From Bradyrhizobium sp. 1(2017) (GTDB lineage Bacteria > Pseudomonadota > Alphaproteobacteria > Rhizobiales > Xanthobacteraceae), in the NCBI RefSeq assembly GCF_011602485.2, contig NZ_CP050022.2:5724001-5788000 (forward strand): a DNA stretch of 64,000 nucleotides, given 5' to 3'. This document shows, in pieces, positions 1 through 8,881 of this stretch. The number at the start of each line of letters is the position of its first letter. Position 1 is the stretch's first letter. Both the position numbers and the translations under genes were made by a program. Under the pieces are notes generated by a model. It was not told the DNA's origin, searched no databases, and worked only from the letters and a program-made list of their open reading frames with translations.

Positions 1-31
1 CCGATAGGTCCGCCAGGCCCGACAAGACAAA

Positions 32-56
32 GGCCCCGCGCTGCGGGGCCTTTTTT
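32..56 (+). terminator. Rho-independent terminator
   Basis: A perfect 8-bp inverted repeat (GGCCCCGC / GCGGGGCC) with a 3-nt loop is followed directly by six T. It would end a transcript entering from the left; the gene it serves lies outside the window. Confidence 0.9.
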
Positions 57-227
57 CATTCAGCGATCCACGGTGCCGGAATGGCGTCGGGAAAGAAATG
101 TCCGTCAACTTTATTCAAATCCGGCGTATCGGATTTGGCGGAATGAAAGCTCTTCGCGCCATGCTGGGACATGTCGCCTGGCGCTCCTTGCAAGGACGCC
201 ATCGGGAAAGCTTCGGAGAGATCGTCG

Positions 228-413
228 ATGTATTACGTCGCCGCCGCCTTGCTGATGCTGTCGGGACTGTTCTATTCCGCGGGACGCCATGAGCTCGGAC
301 AATTCGGCGCAGACGTCTGCAGATATGGCAGCACGTTCTGCGACAGCCCTGTGCTCGTCTTCACCGGCGCGGCGCTGGCCGCCGCCTGGGGCATGTTCGT
401 CAGCGTCAAGTAG
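228..413 (+). CDS. Small membrane protein, 61 aa, unknown function
   Basis: The ATG follows a GGAGAG Shine-Dalgarno with 7 nt spacing, which favours it over an in-frame upstream ATG at 171. The product has two hydrophobic segments (about residues 2-16 and 42-58) separated by a short polar loop with two cysteines (about 30 and 37), so an inner-membrane hairpin with a possible periplasmic disulfide is the simplest picture. No domain is recognised. It stands alone: a terminator lies upstream and the next gene is on the opposite strand. Confidence 0.6.
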   Translation: MYYVAAALLMLSGLFYSAGRHELGQFGADVCRYGSTFCDSPVLVFTGAALAAAWGMFVSVK

Positions 414-444
414 ACCGGCGGACCTTCGAATGGAGAACCCATGC

Positions 445-468
445 GGGTCGCGGCCTCGTGCGCGACCC
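445..468. terminator. GC-rich hairpin, possible weak terminator
   Basis: An 8-bp inverted repeat (GGGTCGCG / CGCGACCC) with an 8-nt loop sits about 30 nt after the small membrane-protein gene. There is no T tract, so it may be only a stabilising 3' hairpin. It lies between convergent genes. Confidence 0.3.
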
Positions 469-589
469 AAGCTGGGATGATCTACCTATACAGGTGTTTT
501 GCCCGACGGGTCAAGCGCATTTTTGGCAATCCGAAATACAATTCGGATTTTACGTGGCTGCCGGCGAAACCTCCGGCCCCCGAAGAGCC

Positions 590-2022
590 TTAGGCGATGG
601 CCTGCAAATCCTCATCGCGTGTGGCAAGGGACGCCGAAATCCAGCAGCGAACGCCCGCCGGATCGAACTCGAACCGGAAGCGCCCGGCCAGGTCGCGGCT
701 GGCATGCTCGATGAGGCGGCTGCCGAATCCACGACGGCTCGGTGGAGCAACGAGCGGACCGCCGCTTTCGCGCCAGCTCAGATCGACCTCCTCGTCCCGC
801 GCGTCCCAGCAAATCTCGACCCGGCCTTCGGGACGGGACAAGGCACCGTACTTCGCCGCGTTGGTGGCAAGCTCGTGCAATGCCAGCGAGAGCGCCAGCG
901 CCTGGGTCGGCAGGACCACCAGCGACGGGCCGGTGAGCGCGAACTGGCCGACCGGGAACGGCGCAATGGCGCGCGCCACGAGATCAGCGAGGTCGGCGCC
1001 CGCCCAGGCCCGCGCGGTCAGGAGATCATGGGCGCCGGCCAGGGCAAGCAAACGCGCATTGACCGTCTTGCGCGCCGCCTCGACGTCGACTGCCCCCCGA
1101 AGCGTCTGATTGACGATCGACTGCACCGTGGCAAGCGGTTCTTGACCCGGTGATTGAGCTCGTTGGTCAGCAGGCGCTGCAGCTCTTCGCCCCGTTTGAG
1201 CTCGGAGAGATCGCGGCTCGCGCCGGCGATCGCAACCGGCTTGCGCGCGGCCCCCTCGCCTTCGAACTCCACGAGGCCCCAGGCGCTCAGCCATCGCCAG
1301 CTGCCATCGAGCTGCTTGACCCGGTACTCGACGTCGTAGCGGCCATCTCCCGCGGGATCGAGCGCCTTGGCCACGCGGGCCCACATCAGGTCCATGTCGT
1401 CGGGGTGAAATTTGGCCTCGACGCCGTCCTTGTCGTGGAGAAAGCGGGCCTCGGTCAGGCCATAGAGCCGCTGGGCGTTGTGATCATAGATGCAGATGTT
1501 GTCCGCGATGGTGTAGCGCCACGTCCCCATCCTCGAGGCGATCATCGCGAGGTCGAAGGTGCGCTGTTGCCGCTCGAGCGCAACCCGCATCTCGTGCTCG
1601 TGGGTGACGTCCAGGAAACAATTGATGCCGCCGACGATCTCGCCATCCTCGTCGCGCAGGGGAGCGACATTGATGCGCGCCACCCACCGCTCTCCATCGG
1701 GATTGGTGACGGCCACCTCCACGCCCTCGAAGCTCTTGCCGGTCAGCACGGCTTGCGCCATCGGCGTTTCCTCGGGCGGAATGAAATCGCCATCCAGCGT
1801 CTCGACCCGGAATGAACCACAGAACTTCTGCGCAGGATCGAGCGAATTCGGGGCCTTGCCCCACAGCTGGATGGCCCGATGGTTGACGCGAACGATCTGG
1901 CCGTCGACGTCGCAGGCGTAGACGCCGATCGGAAGCGCATCGAGGATGGCCTGATCCAGCGTCAGAAACGAAGCGAACAGCGCCGGTGCCGGGACGGAAA
2001 GGCGAAAGTTCAGGAGGGACAT
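590..2022 (-). pseudogene. HWE-family sensor histidine kinase, interrupted by a frameshift in the H-box
   Basis: The first reading frame (start ATG 2022, or GTG 2061) encodes a PAS domain (about residues 10-120), a second PAS/PAC domain (about 130-250, with a YDVEYR PAC segment), then the HWE H-box NELNHRVKN. Directly after this, near position 1138, the frame shifts. The expected continuation TLATVQSIVNQTLR and the whole HATPase domain (N-box LHELATNAAKYG, G-box GFGSRLIE) appear in the next frame down to 590. Restoring one base between 1137 and 1138 rejoins the two parts. As it stands the phosphoacceptor histidine is made but the ATP-binding domain is lost. No transmembrane segment is seen, so the intact protein would be a cytosolic sensor kinase. 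No partner response regulator adjoins. It is either a true pseudogene or a single-base sequencing error. Confidence 0.85.
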
Positions 2023-2324
2023 GCGCCACGGTAGCGGCAAACCGCGCGCGCGGCAACGCACCGGGCGGCGGCTTTATTTTTGAAGCGCGAGAGGAACCTT
2101 TTGTAGTCTGCTGATCGCGGGTCATCCCGCGGCGTATCCGGCCGACGAGAGTGCCAACGCCTCGCGTGGAGTCCACCTCGCGCATGCTTGCAACGGGCTG
2201 CTGCCGCCCGCCTCGCCTATTCGAATCATCAGAACTCGATCGTCGCGAACACCGGCACCGGCCCAGGAACTCTCGTTCCCAGTTTTGCATTGGCTAGAGA
2301 AACGTTCCAGGGAGGTTCTCCGTC

Positions 2325-3611
2325 ATGCGCGACAGCGCCGTGGCTCCGACCAAATCCGCCCCGACGCTGCTGCAAAGGCTCGGCCCCGGCCTCATCACCG
2401 GGGCGGCCGACGACGATCCCTCGGGCATCGCCACCTATTCGCAAGCCGGCGCGCAATTCGGCTTCGGGCTGCTCTGGACGGTGTTTCTGACCACGCCGTG
2501 CATGATCGCGATCCAGCTCGTGAGCGCGCAGATCGGGCGGGTCACCGGCAAGGGCCTCGCCGCCAACATTATGCAGCTTGCGCCGCGCTGGGTCGTTCTC
2601 TCGCTGGTATCCATGCTGGTCGCGGCCAACACGTTCAACATCGCGGCCGACATTGCCGCGATGGCGGAAGCGCTCGCGCTCGTGATCGGCGGGCTCCATC
2701 ACGAGCACGCGCTGATCTTCGCGGCCGGCTCCACCCTGCTCCAGATTTTCCTGCCCTATCGCCGCTATTCGCCGGTGCTGAAATTCCTCACGCTGGCGCT
2801 GTTTGCCTATGTCGCGACCGCCTTCACCGTGAAGATCCCGTGGAGCACGGCGCTGCTCGCCGCGGTGTGGCCCAAGCCGAATGTCAGCGCCGACTACTTC
2901 CTGATGGTGGTTGCCGTGCTCGGCACCACCATCAGCCCCTATCTGTTCTTCTGGCAGGCCTCGCAGGAGGTCGAGGAGATGAACCAGGGCCGGCGCGACA
3001 AGCCACTGCGCGACCTGCCGAGCGGCGGCCACCACGAGCTCGACCGCATCAAGGTCGACACCATTTGCGGGATGCTGCTGTCCAATGGCATCGCCTTCTT
3101 CATCATCCTGACCACCGCGTCGGTGCTCAATGCCAACGGCGTGACCAGGATCAATTCGGCGACGGAAGCCGCCGAAGCGCTGCGGCCGCTCGCGGGCGAT
3201 TTCACCTTCGCGCTGTTCGCGCTCGGCATCATCGGCACGGGGCTTCTTGCGATTCCGGTGCTGGCGGGCTCGGCGGCCTACGGCGTCGCCGAGATCTTCG
3301 GCTGGCGCGCCACGCTGGAGGCGAAGCCCGAGAAGGCGGTGGGCTTCTATACGATCATCGCGGCCGCAACCATCATCGGCTTCGGCCTCGGCTTCACCGG
3401 GATCGATTCGATTCAGATGCTGGTGTGGAGCGCCGTGCTCAACGGCATCGTCGCCGTGCCGATCATGGCGATGATGATGGTGATCGTCTCGAGCCGCGCG
3501 ATCATGGGCCGCTTCAAGGCCCGCTCATGGCTGATCGCGCTGGGCTGGCTCGGCACCGCGCTGATGGCACTGGCCGTCCTCGCTTTGCTCGGCTCGTCCG
3601 TGATCAGCTGA
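2325..3611 (+). CDS. NRAMP-family divalent metal transporter, divergent metal site
   Basis: A 428-residue polytopic membrane protein of the NRAMP/MntH superfamily, proton-coupled importers of Mn2+, Fe2+ or related ions. The start follows AGGGAGG with suitable spacing. The first helix carries DDDPSGIATY, where classical members have the DPGN motif: the Asp (31) is kept but the metal-binding Asn is Gly (34). In helix 6 the classical MPHN is SPYL (204-207), so the soft-metal-selective methionine is absent. Such changes are known in NRAMP-related proteins that move Mg2+ or lack strict transition-metal selectivity, so calling it a manganese transporter would go too far. It is monocistronic. No MntR-type operator or Mn riboswitch was recognised in the 260 nt upstream. 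Confidence 0.85.
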   Translation: MRDSAVAPTKSAPTLLQRLGPGLITGAADDDPSGIATYSQAGAQFGFGLLWTVFLTTPCMIAIQLVSAQIGRVTGKGLAANIMQLAPRWVVLSLVSMLVAANTFNIAADIAAMAEALALVIGGLHHEHALIFAAGSTLLQIFLPYRRYSPVLKFLTLALFAYVATAFTVKIPWSTALLAAVWPKPNVSADYFLMVVAVLGTTISPYLFFWQASQEVEEMNQGRRDKPLRDLPSGGHHELDRIKVDTICGMLLSNGIAFFIILTTASVLNANGVTRINSATEAAEALRPLAGDFTFALFALGIIGTGLLAIPVLAGSAAYGVAEIFGWRATLEAKPEKAVGFYTIIAAATIIGFGLGFTGIDSIQMLVWSAVLNGIVAVPIMAMMMVIVSSRAIMGRFKARSWLIALGWLGTALMALAVLALLGSSVIS

Positions 3612-3668
3612 CCAGAGCGCGACGAGATCAGGATCAATCGTCATCACACTTTGCCTTCTCCCGCCGCG

Positions 3669-3779
3669 CTACTCCACCCCTCGCGCGGCGTGCTGATCGG
3701 CCGTCAGTATCTGATCGGAAATCGCGGCCCCGCTCATCGTGAGCAGCGCCAAAATCGAGATCATCGCCAGAAATTTCAT
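3669..3779 (-). CDS. Possible small exported peptide, 36 aa
   Basis: A short reading frame opposite the flanking genes encodes MKFLAMISILALLTMSGAA followed by a polar tail. That is a textbook signal peptide (Lys at 3, hydrophobic core 4-14, small-residue cleavage region near 17-20) with a mature part of only about 16 residues. No convincing Shine-Dalgarno precedes the ATG, so expression is uncertain. Many Bradyrhizobium small orphan genes look like this. Confidence 0.4.
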   Translation of the reverse strand: MKFLAMISILALLTMSGAAISDQILTADQHAARGVE

Positions 3780-3930
3780 GGCAGGAGCGTCGATTCCGAT
3801 TGTGGCCAAAAGACGTAGGAATCGTCATGCTGTCCCCACCGAAAACTACGGGGTTTTCGGGCGGCAGGAGGCCGGGATTGCGACCGGACCACAAGAAAAA
3901 CACTGCCCCGCCGGGGGTTGAGGGAGCGCT

Positions 3931-5142
3931 ATGACCAAATCAAAAGCAACATATCTCGAAATCCTCGCCTGCGACGCTGGCTGGCGAAATTACCATTTCG
4001 TCAAGCTGACGACCGAGGATGGCATCGTCGGCTGGAGCGAGTTCGACGAGGGCTTTGGCTCTCCCGGCGTTGGCGCCGCGATCCAGCGCCTGTCCGCCCG
4101 CGTCATCGGCCAGAGCGTCTTCCAGCACGAACGCATCCATGCCGAGTTGTTCGCAGCGACGCGGCCCGCCGCCGGCGGCGTGGTGGCGCAGGCGCTCGGC
4201 GCGATCGAGAATGCGCTGCTCGACGCCAAGGCGAAGTGTCTCGGCGTGCCCTGCTATGAACTGCTCGGCGGCAAGATCCGCGACCGCGTCAGGGTCTACT
4301 GGTCGCATTGCGCGACGTGGCGGATCAATCATCCCTCCTGGTACAAGCCGCCGATCGAGAGCCTCGACGGCGTCAAGGCGATGGGCCGCGAGGTCCGCGA
4401 GAAGAAGTTCACCGCGCTCAAGACCAACATCTTCTCCTACGACGACGGCAGGCCGACCGGCTGGCGGCCGGGCTTCGGCTCCCCCTTCGCACCCGAGATC
4501 AACGTCGATCGCAAGATCCTCCGCGACCTGCGCATGCATCTGGAGGCGATCCGCGACGGCGCCGGGCCCGATGTCGACATCCTGCTCGACTGCAATTTCA
4601 ACGCCAAGACCGAAGGCTATCTGAAGATTCTGCGCACCATCGCTGACCTCGATATGTTCTGGATCGAGATCGACAGCTTCAATCCGGAAGCGCTCGGCTA
4701 TATCCGCCGGCAAAGCCCGCATCCGATCTCGTCCTGCGAGACACTGCTGGGCCTGCGCGAATTCCTGCCCTATTTCCATGAGCAGGCGATGGATGTTGCG
4801 ATTATCGACACGCCCTGGAACGGGGTCTGGCAATCGATGAAGATCGCCGCTGCCGCCGAGGCGTTCGAGGTCAACGTCGCGCCGCATAATTTCTACGGCC
4901 ATCTCTGCTCGATGATGAACGCACATTTCTGCGCCGCTGTGCCGAACCTGCGTATCATGGAGATCGATATCGACCGTCTCGGTTGGGATCACGAGCTCTT
5001 CACGCACGAGCCGGAGATCCAGAACGGCCATCTGGTCATCCCTGATCGCCCCGGCTGGGGCACCGAACCAAATGAGGAGGCATTGCGCGCGCATCCGCCG
5101 AAGACCAGCGGCGGATTGCTCAGCTACGGCCGCAAGAGCTGA
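3931..5142 (+). CDS. Mandelate racemase/muconate lactonizing enzyme family protein (enolase superfamily)
   Basis: A 403-residue enolase-superfamily enzyme with an N-terminal capping domain (about 1-125) and a TIM-barrel domain. Candidate catalytic residues are visible in order: Lys164 in ALKTN at the end of barrel strand 2, metal-ligand positions Asp220/Asn222 (LLDCNFN), Glu246 (WIEID) and Glu270 (SCETL), and His319 (APHNFYG) as the opposite-face acid/base. This set is typical of Mg2+-dependent acid-sugar dehydratases and racemases that work by abstracting a proton alpha to a carboxylate. The substrate cannot be told from sequence, and no sugar transporter or aldolase adjoins. The ATG follows AGGGAG. 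Confidence 0.85.
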   Translation: MTKSKATYLEILACDAGWRNYHFVKLTTEDGIVGWSEFDEGFGSPGVGAAIQRLSARVIGQSVFQHERIHAELFAATRPAAGGVVAQALGAIENALLDAKAKCLGVPCYELLGGKIRDRVRVYWSHCATWRINHPSWYKPPIESLDGVKAMGREVREKKFTALKTNIFSYDDGRPTGWRPGFGSPFAPEINVDRKILRDLRMHLEAIRDGAGPDVDILLDCNFNAKTEGYLKILRTIADLDMFWIEIDSFNPEALGYIRRQSPHPISSCETLLGLREFLPYFHEQAMDVAIIDTPWNGVWQSMKIAAAAEAFEVNVAPHNFYGHLCSMMNAHFCAAVPNLRIMEIDIDRLGWDHELFTHEPEIQNGHLVIPDRPGWGTEPNEEALRAHPPKTSGGLLSYGRKS

Positions 5143-5569
5143 CGAGGACGTGGCTCATAAAGGCCCAGGTCGGCTTTGGGACTTAAGCGGAAACGCTCTC
5201 GTTAACCAGAGTGTTTCCCGTTTTGCCCAAAGCGGACCTGCGGCTTCGCGAGCCGCGTAATCGAGTGAGCCAGCAACCGGCTAATGCCGCACTTTCAACC
5301 GCAGGCGTCGTCCTCCGCTTTCTCGTGCCACGCTTGGACATTCTCTGCTGGTTGATCGACGGACGACGTTGGCTGTCACGGAGCATCGAATCCGGCATGG
5401 TCATCCTCAACTCCGGCTCAGTAGGCCCGCTAGCGGGCTCCGTGGCCCTACGTCGCTGCTGTTGATCTAGGTCAAGCATCACCCATTCTTTGGCTTCACC
5501 CTTCCAGGATCGTCCCCTCCATCCTGCCGAAGGGCTCCTGAAGGTTGGCGGCCAAAGTGAGAGCTTTTC
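5143..5569. other. Intergenic region with a hairpin; no gene seen
   Basis: No convincing coding frame. An imperfect inverted repeat (GAAACGCTCT / AGAGTGTTTC, 8-nt loop) lies near 5190-5217 and may stabilise the 3' end of the upstream transcript. A 14-bp palindrome (GCCCGC TA GCGGGC) lies near 5425-5438. The last 60 nt must hold the promoter of the HD-domain gene, but no clear -35/-10 pair stands out. Confidence 0.5.
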
Positions 5570-6427
5570 ATGATTACGATTCCAGAACTGACGTCCCAGG
5601 CGCTCGGTGCATTCCTGATCTCGGAGACAAGCGGTCGCTTCGGCTCGTCCCACGCCAGCTTGCCGGAATTGCTCCCCTACGCAGCAAAACTGGCCCTGGA
5701 ATGTATCGGTAACAGCGATGCACTCTACCACAACGTCGAGCACACCTTGTTGGTCACGCTGGTGGGGCACGACATCCTGATCGGGCGCTCGCTTCTGAGG
5801 CCAACGACCGCCAGCGACTATGCTCACTTTATCCTCGCGTGCCTGCTTCACGACATCGGTTACGTTCGGGGAATAGTTCAAGGAGACCAGGACGGAGCCT
5901 ATGTTGTCGACGGTACCGGTCGAACGGTTGAGCTACCGATCGGCTCCTCCGATGCAGCGCTTGCACCATATCACGTCGACCGCTCGAAACTATTTGCCGT
6001 GGAGCGTCTTGACCCAGTCGACGAAATTGACGCCGCTCGCGTTGCCCAAGCCATCGAATACACTCGCTTTCCTTATGCCGACGCATCAGCAAACGAATTC
6101 AAGGATGATCTTGACGAAGAGGAAGGTTTGCTGCTTCGCGCCGCCGACCTGATCGGTCAGCTCGGCGATCCGAACTACATGAAGAAATCAAATGCGCTGT
6201 TCTACGAATTCGAGGAGATAGGCCTCAATAAATCGCTCGGGTACACCACGCCCGCCGACGTGGTGTACAAATATCCTCAATTCTATTGGACCAAGGTCGC
6301 ACCGCACATCCAAACCGCCATCCGTTATCTGAACGTAACCTCGAGCGGAAGACAATGGATCAGCAATCTCTATGGTAATGTCCTTCGCGCTGAGCGAGAG
6401 GTCGGACTATCTGGACCGCAGCTATAG
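5570..6427 (+). CDS. HD-domain protein (metal-dependent phosphohydrolase-like)
   Basis: A 285-residue protein with an HD-superfamily core. YHNVEHTLLV (His54, Asn55, His58) resembles the metal-binding HNxxH signature of eukaryotic-type cyclic-nucleotide phosphodiesterases, and CLLHDIGY (His94-Asp95) is the HD pair that gives the family its name. A hydrolase acting on a nucleotide or other phosphoester is likely; the substrate is unknown. It has no signal peptide or sensor domain and no operon partner. A Shine-Dalgarno is weak (GTGAGAG). Codon use is slightly less GC-rich than that of its neighbours. Confidence 0.75.
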   Translation: MITIPELTSQALGAFLISETSGRFGSSHASLPELLPYAAKLALECIGNSDALYHNVEHTLLVTLVGHDILIGRSLLRPTTASDYAHFILACLLHDIGYVRGIVQGDQDGAYVVDGTGRTVELPIGSSDAALAPYHVDRSKLFAVERLDPVDEIDAARVAQAIEYTRFPYADASANEFKDDLDEEEGLLLRAADLIGQLGDPNYMKKSNALFYEFEEIGLNKSLGYTTPADVVYKYPQFYWTKVAPHIQTAIRYLNVTSSGRQWISNLYGNVLRAEREVGLSGPQL

Positions 6428-6795
6428 GCGTTCCAAGTCCGTGATTTCGGCTGACCCCGATCCTGTCTGCGACACTCCTGTTTGTTCACGTGCCGGCCGA
6501 CGAGCTGATCAAATGAAGGCTGATGTTCGCAAGGCATGACGCCCGATCGTGGCCCTTTACCGAACAAGGCTGATGCCATTGCGACTAGCCACGGCAGGCC
6601 AAGCGCGGGTACTTGCTCGCTTCGACCTCTGCTTGGGTCCCTGAACGGACTGCGAGCGGCGGTGATCGGTGAAGCTGTCAGCCTGTCAGCGACCTCTGGG
6701 ACTCCTCCAACTTGCTCAATGCCGACGTGCAGCCTGCGGGCCGAGGGCCGGCGAATACGTCGCGCAAGGTATTCGCGTCAGCCGTTGACATGGCG
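6428..6795. other. Intergenic region, nothing recognised
   Basis: 368 nt between convergent genes. Open frames here are short and lack ribosome-binding sites or family resemblance. No terminator with a T tract was found. Confidence 0.5.
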
Positions 6796-7974
6796 CTAGA
6801 CGATGAAGTCCGTCGCATGTAGGTCCGCCGAATGGACGCCCTGCAGCGTTATGGTATCGCTGGCCGTCAGATGGATCACGGCATTGCCCGAGCTGTCGTC
6901 GTCGATCAGGCTCTTCAGCGCAGCCCAGTCCCCAAAACCATAATCGTACACGTCGATCAAATCGTTCTCCGTCACCGTGCTGCCGACGGCTTTGTTGCCT
7001 TGATCAAAATCGTGGATCAGATCCTGGCCCGAGCCCCTGTCAAACACGAAGACGTCGTTGTTCGGTCCGCCCCACATCTCGTCATCGCCACCCTCACCGT
7101 TCAGGATGTCCCTGCCTCCCGTGATCGAGCCCGGCGCGGCAGGAGTGTAGTGCAGGGCATCGCCCACCACGTAGTCGGCGTACGACCCGCCCGTGAGGAC
7201 ATCGTTGCCACCATGCGCGTTGTCGGACATGGAATAGGCATCGCCGATCATCGTGAAGGATTCGTAGTTGAGATGGCCGCTGAGATCGAGGACGGTGAGT
7301 GTGTCGTTCCCGCCGCGTGCATCACCCGCGAGTCCACCCGCATCGCCGTACAGACCCCCACCTCCGTTCTGGGCGTCGCTCCCGATCGTGAAGGTAAGGT
7401 CGTCATTGCCGCCTTGCGCGCGATCAGTCATGCCGACGGCATCGCCGTACAGGACCGCCGAACCGTCCTGATTGGTCTGGAAAGCGGCCAGCGTGTCGTT
7501 GCCGCCGTGGGCGTCTCCGGACATGGTGCCGGCATCGCCGACCAGCGTATTCAATGATCTGCCGCCGAACACGCCGATGACGGTGTCGTTGCCGCCCTGC
7601 GCGTGGTCAGACATGGCGCCCTCGGCATCGCCATAGAGCGAAAAGCCGTTGCGGAGCGAGTTCGTGCTGTCGCCGGTCACCGTGTCGTTGCCGCCCTTGG
7701 CATGGCCGGACATTGATTGCGCATCGCCATCTACGATGACGGTGTTGAGCGAGCCTTCGATGTTCACCGTGAGTGTGTCGTTGCCACCTTGGGAGCGATC
7801 AAGCAGGCTCGCAGCATCGCCCACGAGATTGGCGAACGTCATACCTTCGACGTTGATCGTGAGGGTGTCGTTGCCGCCATGCGCATTGGCCGGGAAATCA
7901 GGATCGCCGAACAAGGTTTCGAAACTGATTTCCGGGATCGTCAGCGTAATTGTATCGTTGGGCAAATGGCGCAT
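6796..7974 (-). CDS. RTX-type calcium-binding repeat protein, probable type I secretion substrate
   Basis: About 392 residues. The ATG at 7974 follows GGGAG at 5 nt; in-frame starts at 7986 and 8034 are alternatives. The body is eight copies of a unit of about 31-33 residues, each opening with GGND[TDV] and carrying a central GDA, with short variable spacers. These are RTX-like turns set at regular long intervals rather than as back-to-back nonapeptides. A classical RTX patch follows (GGRDILNGEGGDDEMWGG), then the DVFVFDRGSGQDLIHDF module typical of secreted RTX proteins. The chain ends in DFIV, an acidic residue plus three hydrophobics, as in type I secretion signals. There is no N-terminal signal peptide, as expected for that route. 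No HlyB/HlyD/TolC genes lie in the window. Confidence 0.85.
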   Translation of the reverse strand: MRHLPNDTITLTIPEISFETLFGDPDFPANAHGGNDTLTINVEGMTFANLVGDAASLLDRSQGGNDTLTVNIEGSLNTVIVDGDAQSMSGHAKGGNDTVTGDSTNSLRNGFSLYGDAEGAMSDHAQGGNDTVIGVFGGRSLNTLVGDAGTMSGDAHGGNDTLAAFQTNQDGSAVLYGDAVGMTDRAQGGNDDLTFTIGSDAQNGGGGLYGDAGGLAGDARGGNDTLTVLDLSGHLNYESFTMIGDAYSMSDNAHGGNDVLTGGSYADYVVGDALHYTPAAPGSITGGRDILNGEGGDDEMWGGPNNDVFVFDRGSGQDLIHDFDQGNKAVGSTVTENDLIDVYDYGFGDWAALKSLIDDDSSGNAVIHLTASDTITLQGVHSADLHATDFIV

Positions 7975-8160
7975 GGAAACTCCCATTTGATTCATGAAAG
8001 CGGAAGCGGACGTGAAGACATGACTTGCGAACACGCGACTGCGCGTCAGTGATCAACGCTACTTCGGGTTGATGACGGAGATTTGCCGAGAACTGGACAT
8101 GATTGCGACCGCTGCGCGGGTCTTCGGCTTCGTCATCTCGCGGGAGCAAGCGGTGGCTCC

Positions 8161-8386
8161 CTTCACTTCTACTTTTCGCGGTCCCACCGCCTAGTTGTTG
8201 CGCTGGGTCAATCCGTAGGGCAAGCAGCGATGGCGTATGGCTTGCCCGTGATGGCACCTGCCGACGTCTATGTGAAAGCGGGGCGCTGATGTCCTATGGT
8301 CCCAATTTAGTCGACCTGTTTCGGCGCGCAGCGACTTCGTCGACAAGACACTAAAAGGCGAGCAACCGGGAAATCTTCCGGTGGAG
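8161..8386 (+). pseudogene. Remnant of an ABC transporter substrate-binding protein (PF04392-like)
   Basis: Three pieces in three frames line up with the C-terminal part of the ABC_sub_bind proteins that are numerous in Bradyrhizobium. SRSHRLVVALGQ to ADVYVKAG lies in the frame of 8161. LMSYGPNLVDLFRRAAT lies in the frame of 8289. FVDKTLKGEQPGNLPVE lies in the frame of 8336. Family members read continuously through GGLMSYGPNLxDLFRRAAxFVDKILKG. Two frameshifts and missing ends mean it is not functional. It lies just upstream of the RTX gene on the opposite strand. Confidence 0.7.
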
Positions 8387-8451
8387 TCGCTGTGCAGAAG
8401 CAGACATTCCGGATTTACGAGTGCGGCGGGTTAATAAGTGCGCGCTTGCAG

Positions 8452-8733
8452 CTACGGCGTCACGGGATTGACGGTCGGGGACGTCTTCGGCCCCGGCCGC
8501 TCGGGCTCGACCGGCGACTTCGGTTCGGTCGGAAGTACCTTGGCGCCCGCGGCGTGCGCAGCCTCGCCTGTGGTCGCGTACATCGCCACATGAGCCGGCT
8601 GGGTCTTGGCGCGGTTCCACGGACCGTGGTCAACGATCAACATTGCTGCAATCGTCACAGCGGCAATGATGAGTGCGATCACGCCGGGGTGGCGGAGCGC
8701 CGTAGACATGGAATTCGCGAAACGATCGGTCAT
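8452..8733 (-). CDS. Small single-pass membrane protein with Pro-rich tail
   Basis: About 93 residues from the ATG at 8733; a TTG at 8748 would add five. A polar N-terminus is followed by one strong transmembrane helix (about residues 19-37, GVIALIIAAVTIAAMLIV) and a C-terminal tail rich in Pro, Glu and Lys. The gene lies between the LuxR-fusion gene and the RTX gene on the same strand. A membrane-fusion-like accessory role is conceivable, but the protein is far too short to be an HlyD. No domain recognised. Confidence 0.6.
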   Translation of the reverse strand: MTDRFANSMSTALRHPGVIALIIAAVTIAAMLIVDHGPWNRAKTQPAHVAMYATTGEAAHAAGAKVLPTEPKSPVEPERPGPKTSPTVNPVTP

Positions 8734-8881
8734 CAGAAGGGTCCGCAATCATCCTATCCCAGGTTAATTCAATTGCGGTCCCATGGTTCCCGCTTTCGCC
8801 GGAAGGTTTTCACAGTCTGCGTCGTTGGAGCAACGCGGTCGTGCTCCAAAGCTCAAACTAGCAAGGCTTCAATAGCAAACC

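Noticed and set aside
2285..3742. A 485-codon plus-strand frame overlapping the NRAMP gene
   Set aside because: Arg-rich out-of-frame shadow. The NRAMP frame has transmembrane pattern, family motifs and a ribosome-binding site.
3739..3921. A 60-codon plus-strand frame ahead of the enolase-superfamily gene
   Set aside because: No ribosome-binding site, unstructured sequence; the opposite-strand signal-peptide frame is more convincing.
5183..5881. A 232-codon minus-strand frame covering the gap before the HD gene and part of that gene
   Set aside because: No ribosome-binding site or domain, and the distal part is antisense to the HD-domain gene.
8162..8354. Treating the fragment starting at 8289 as a small gene of its own
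   Set aside because: It matches the interior of a larger ABC binding-protein family and stops by frameshift, so it is part of a pseudogene.
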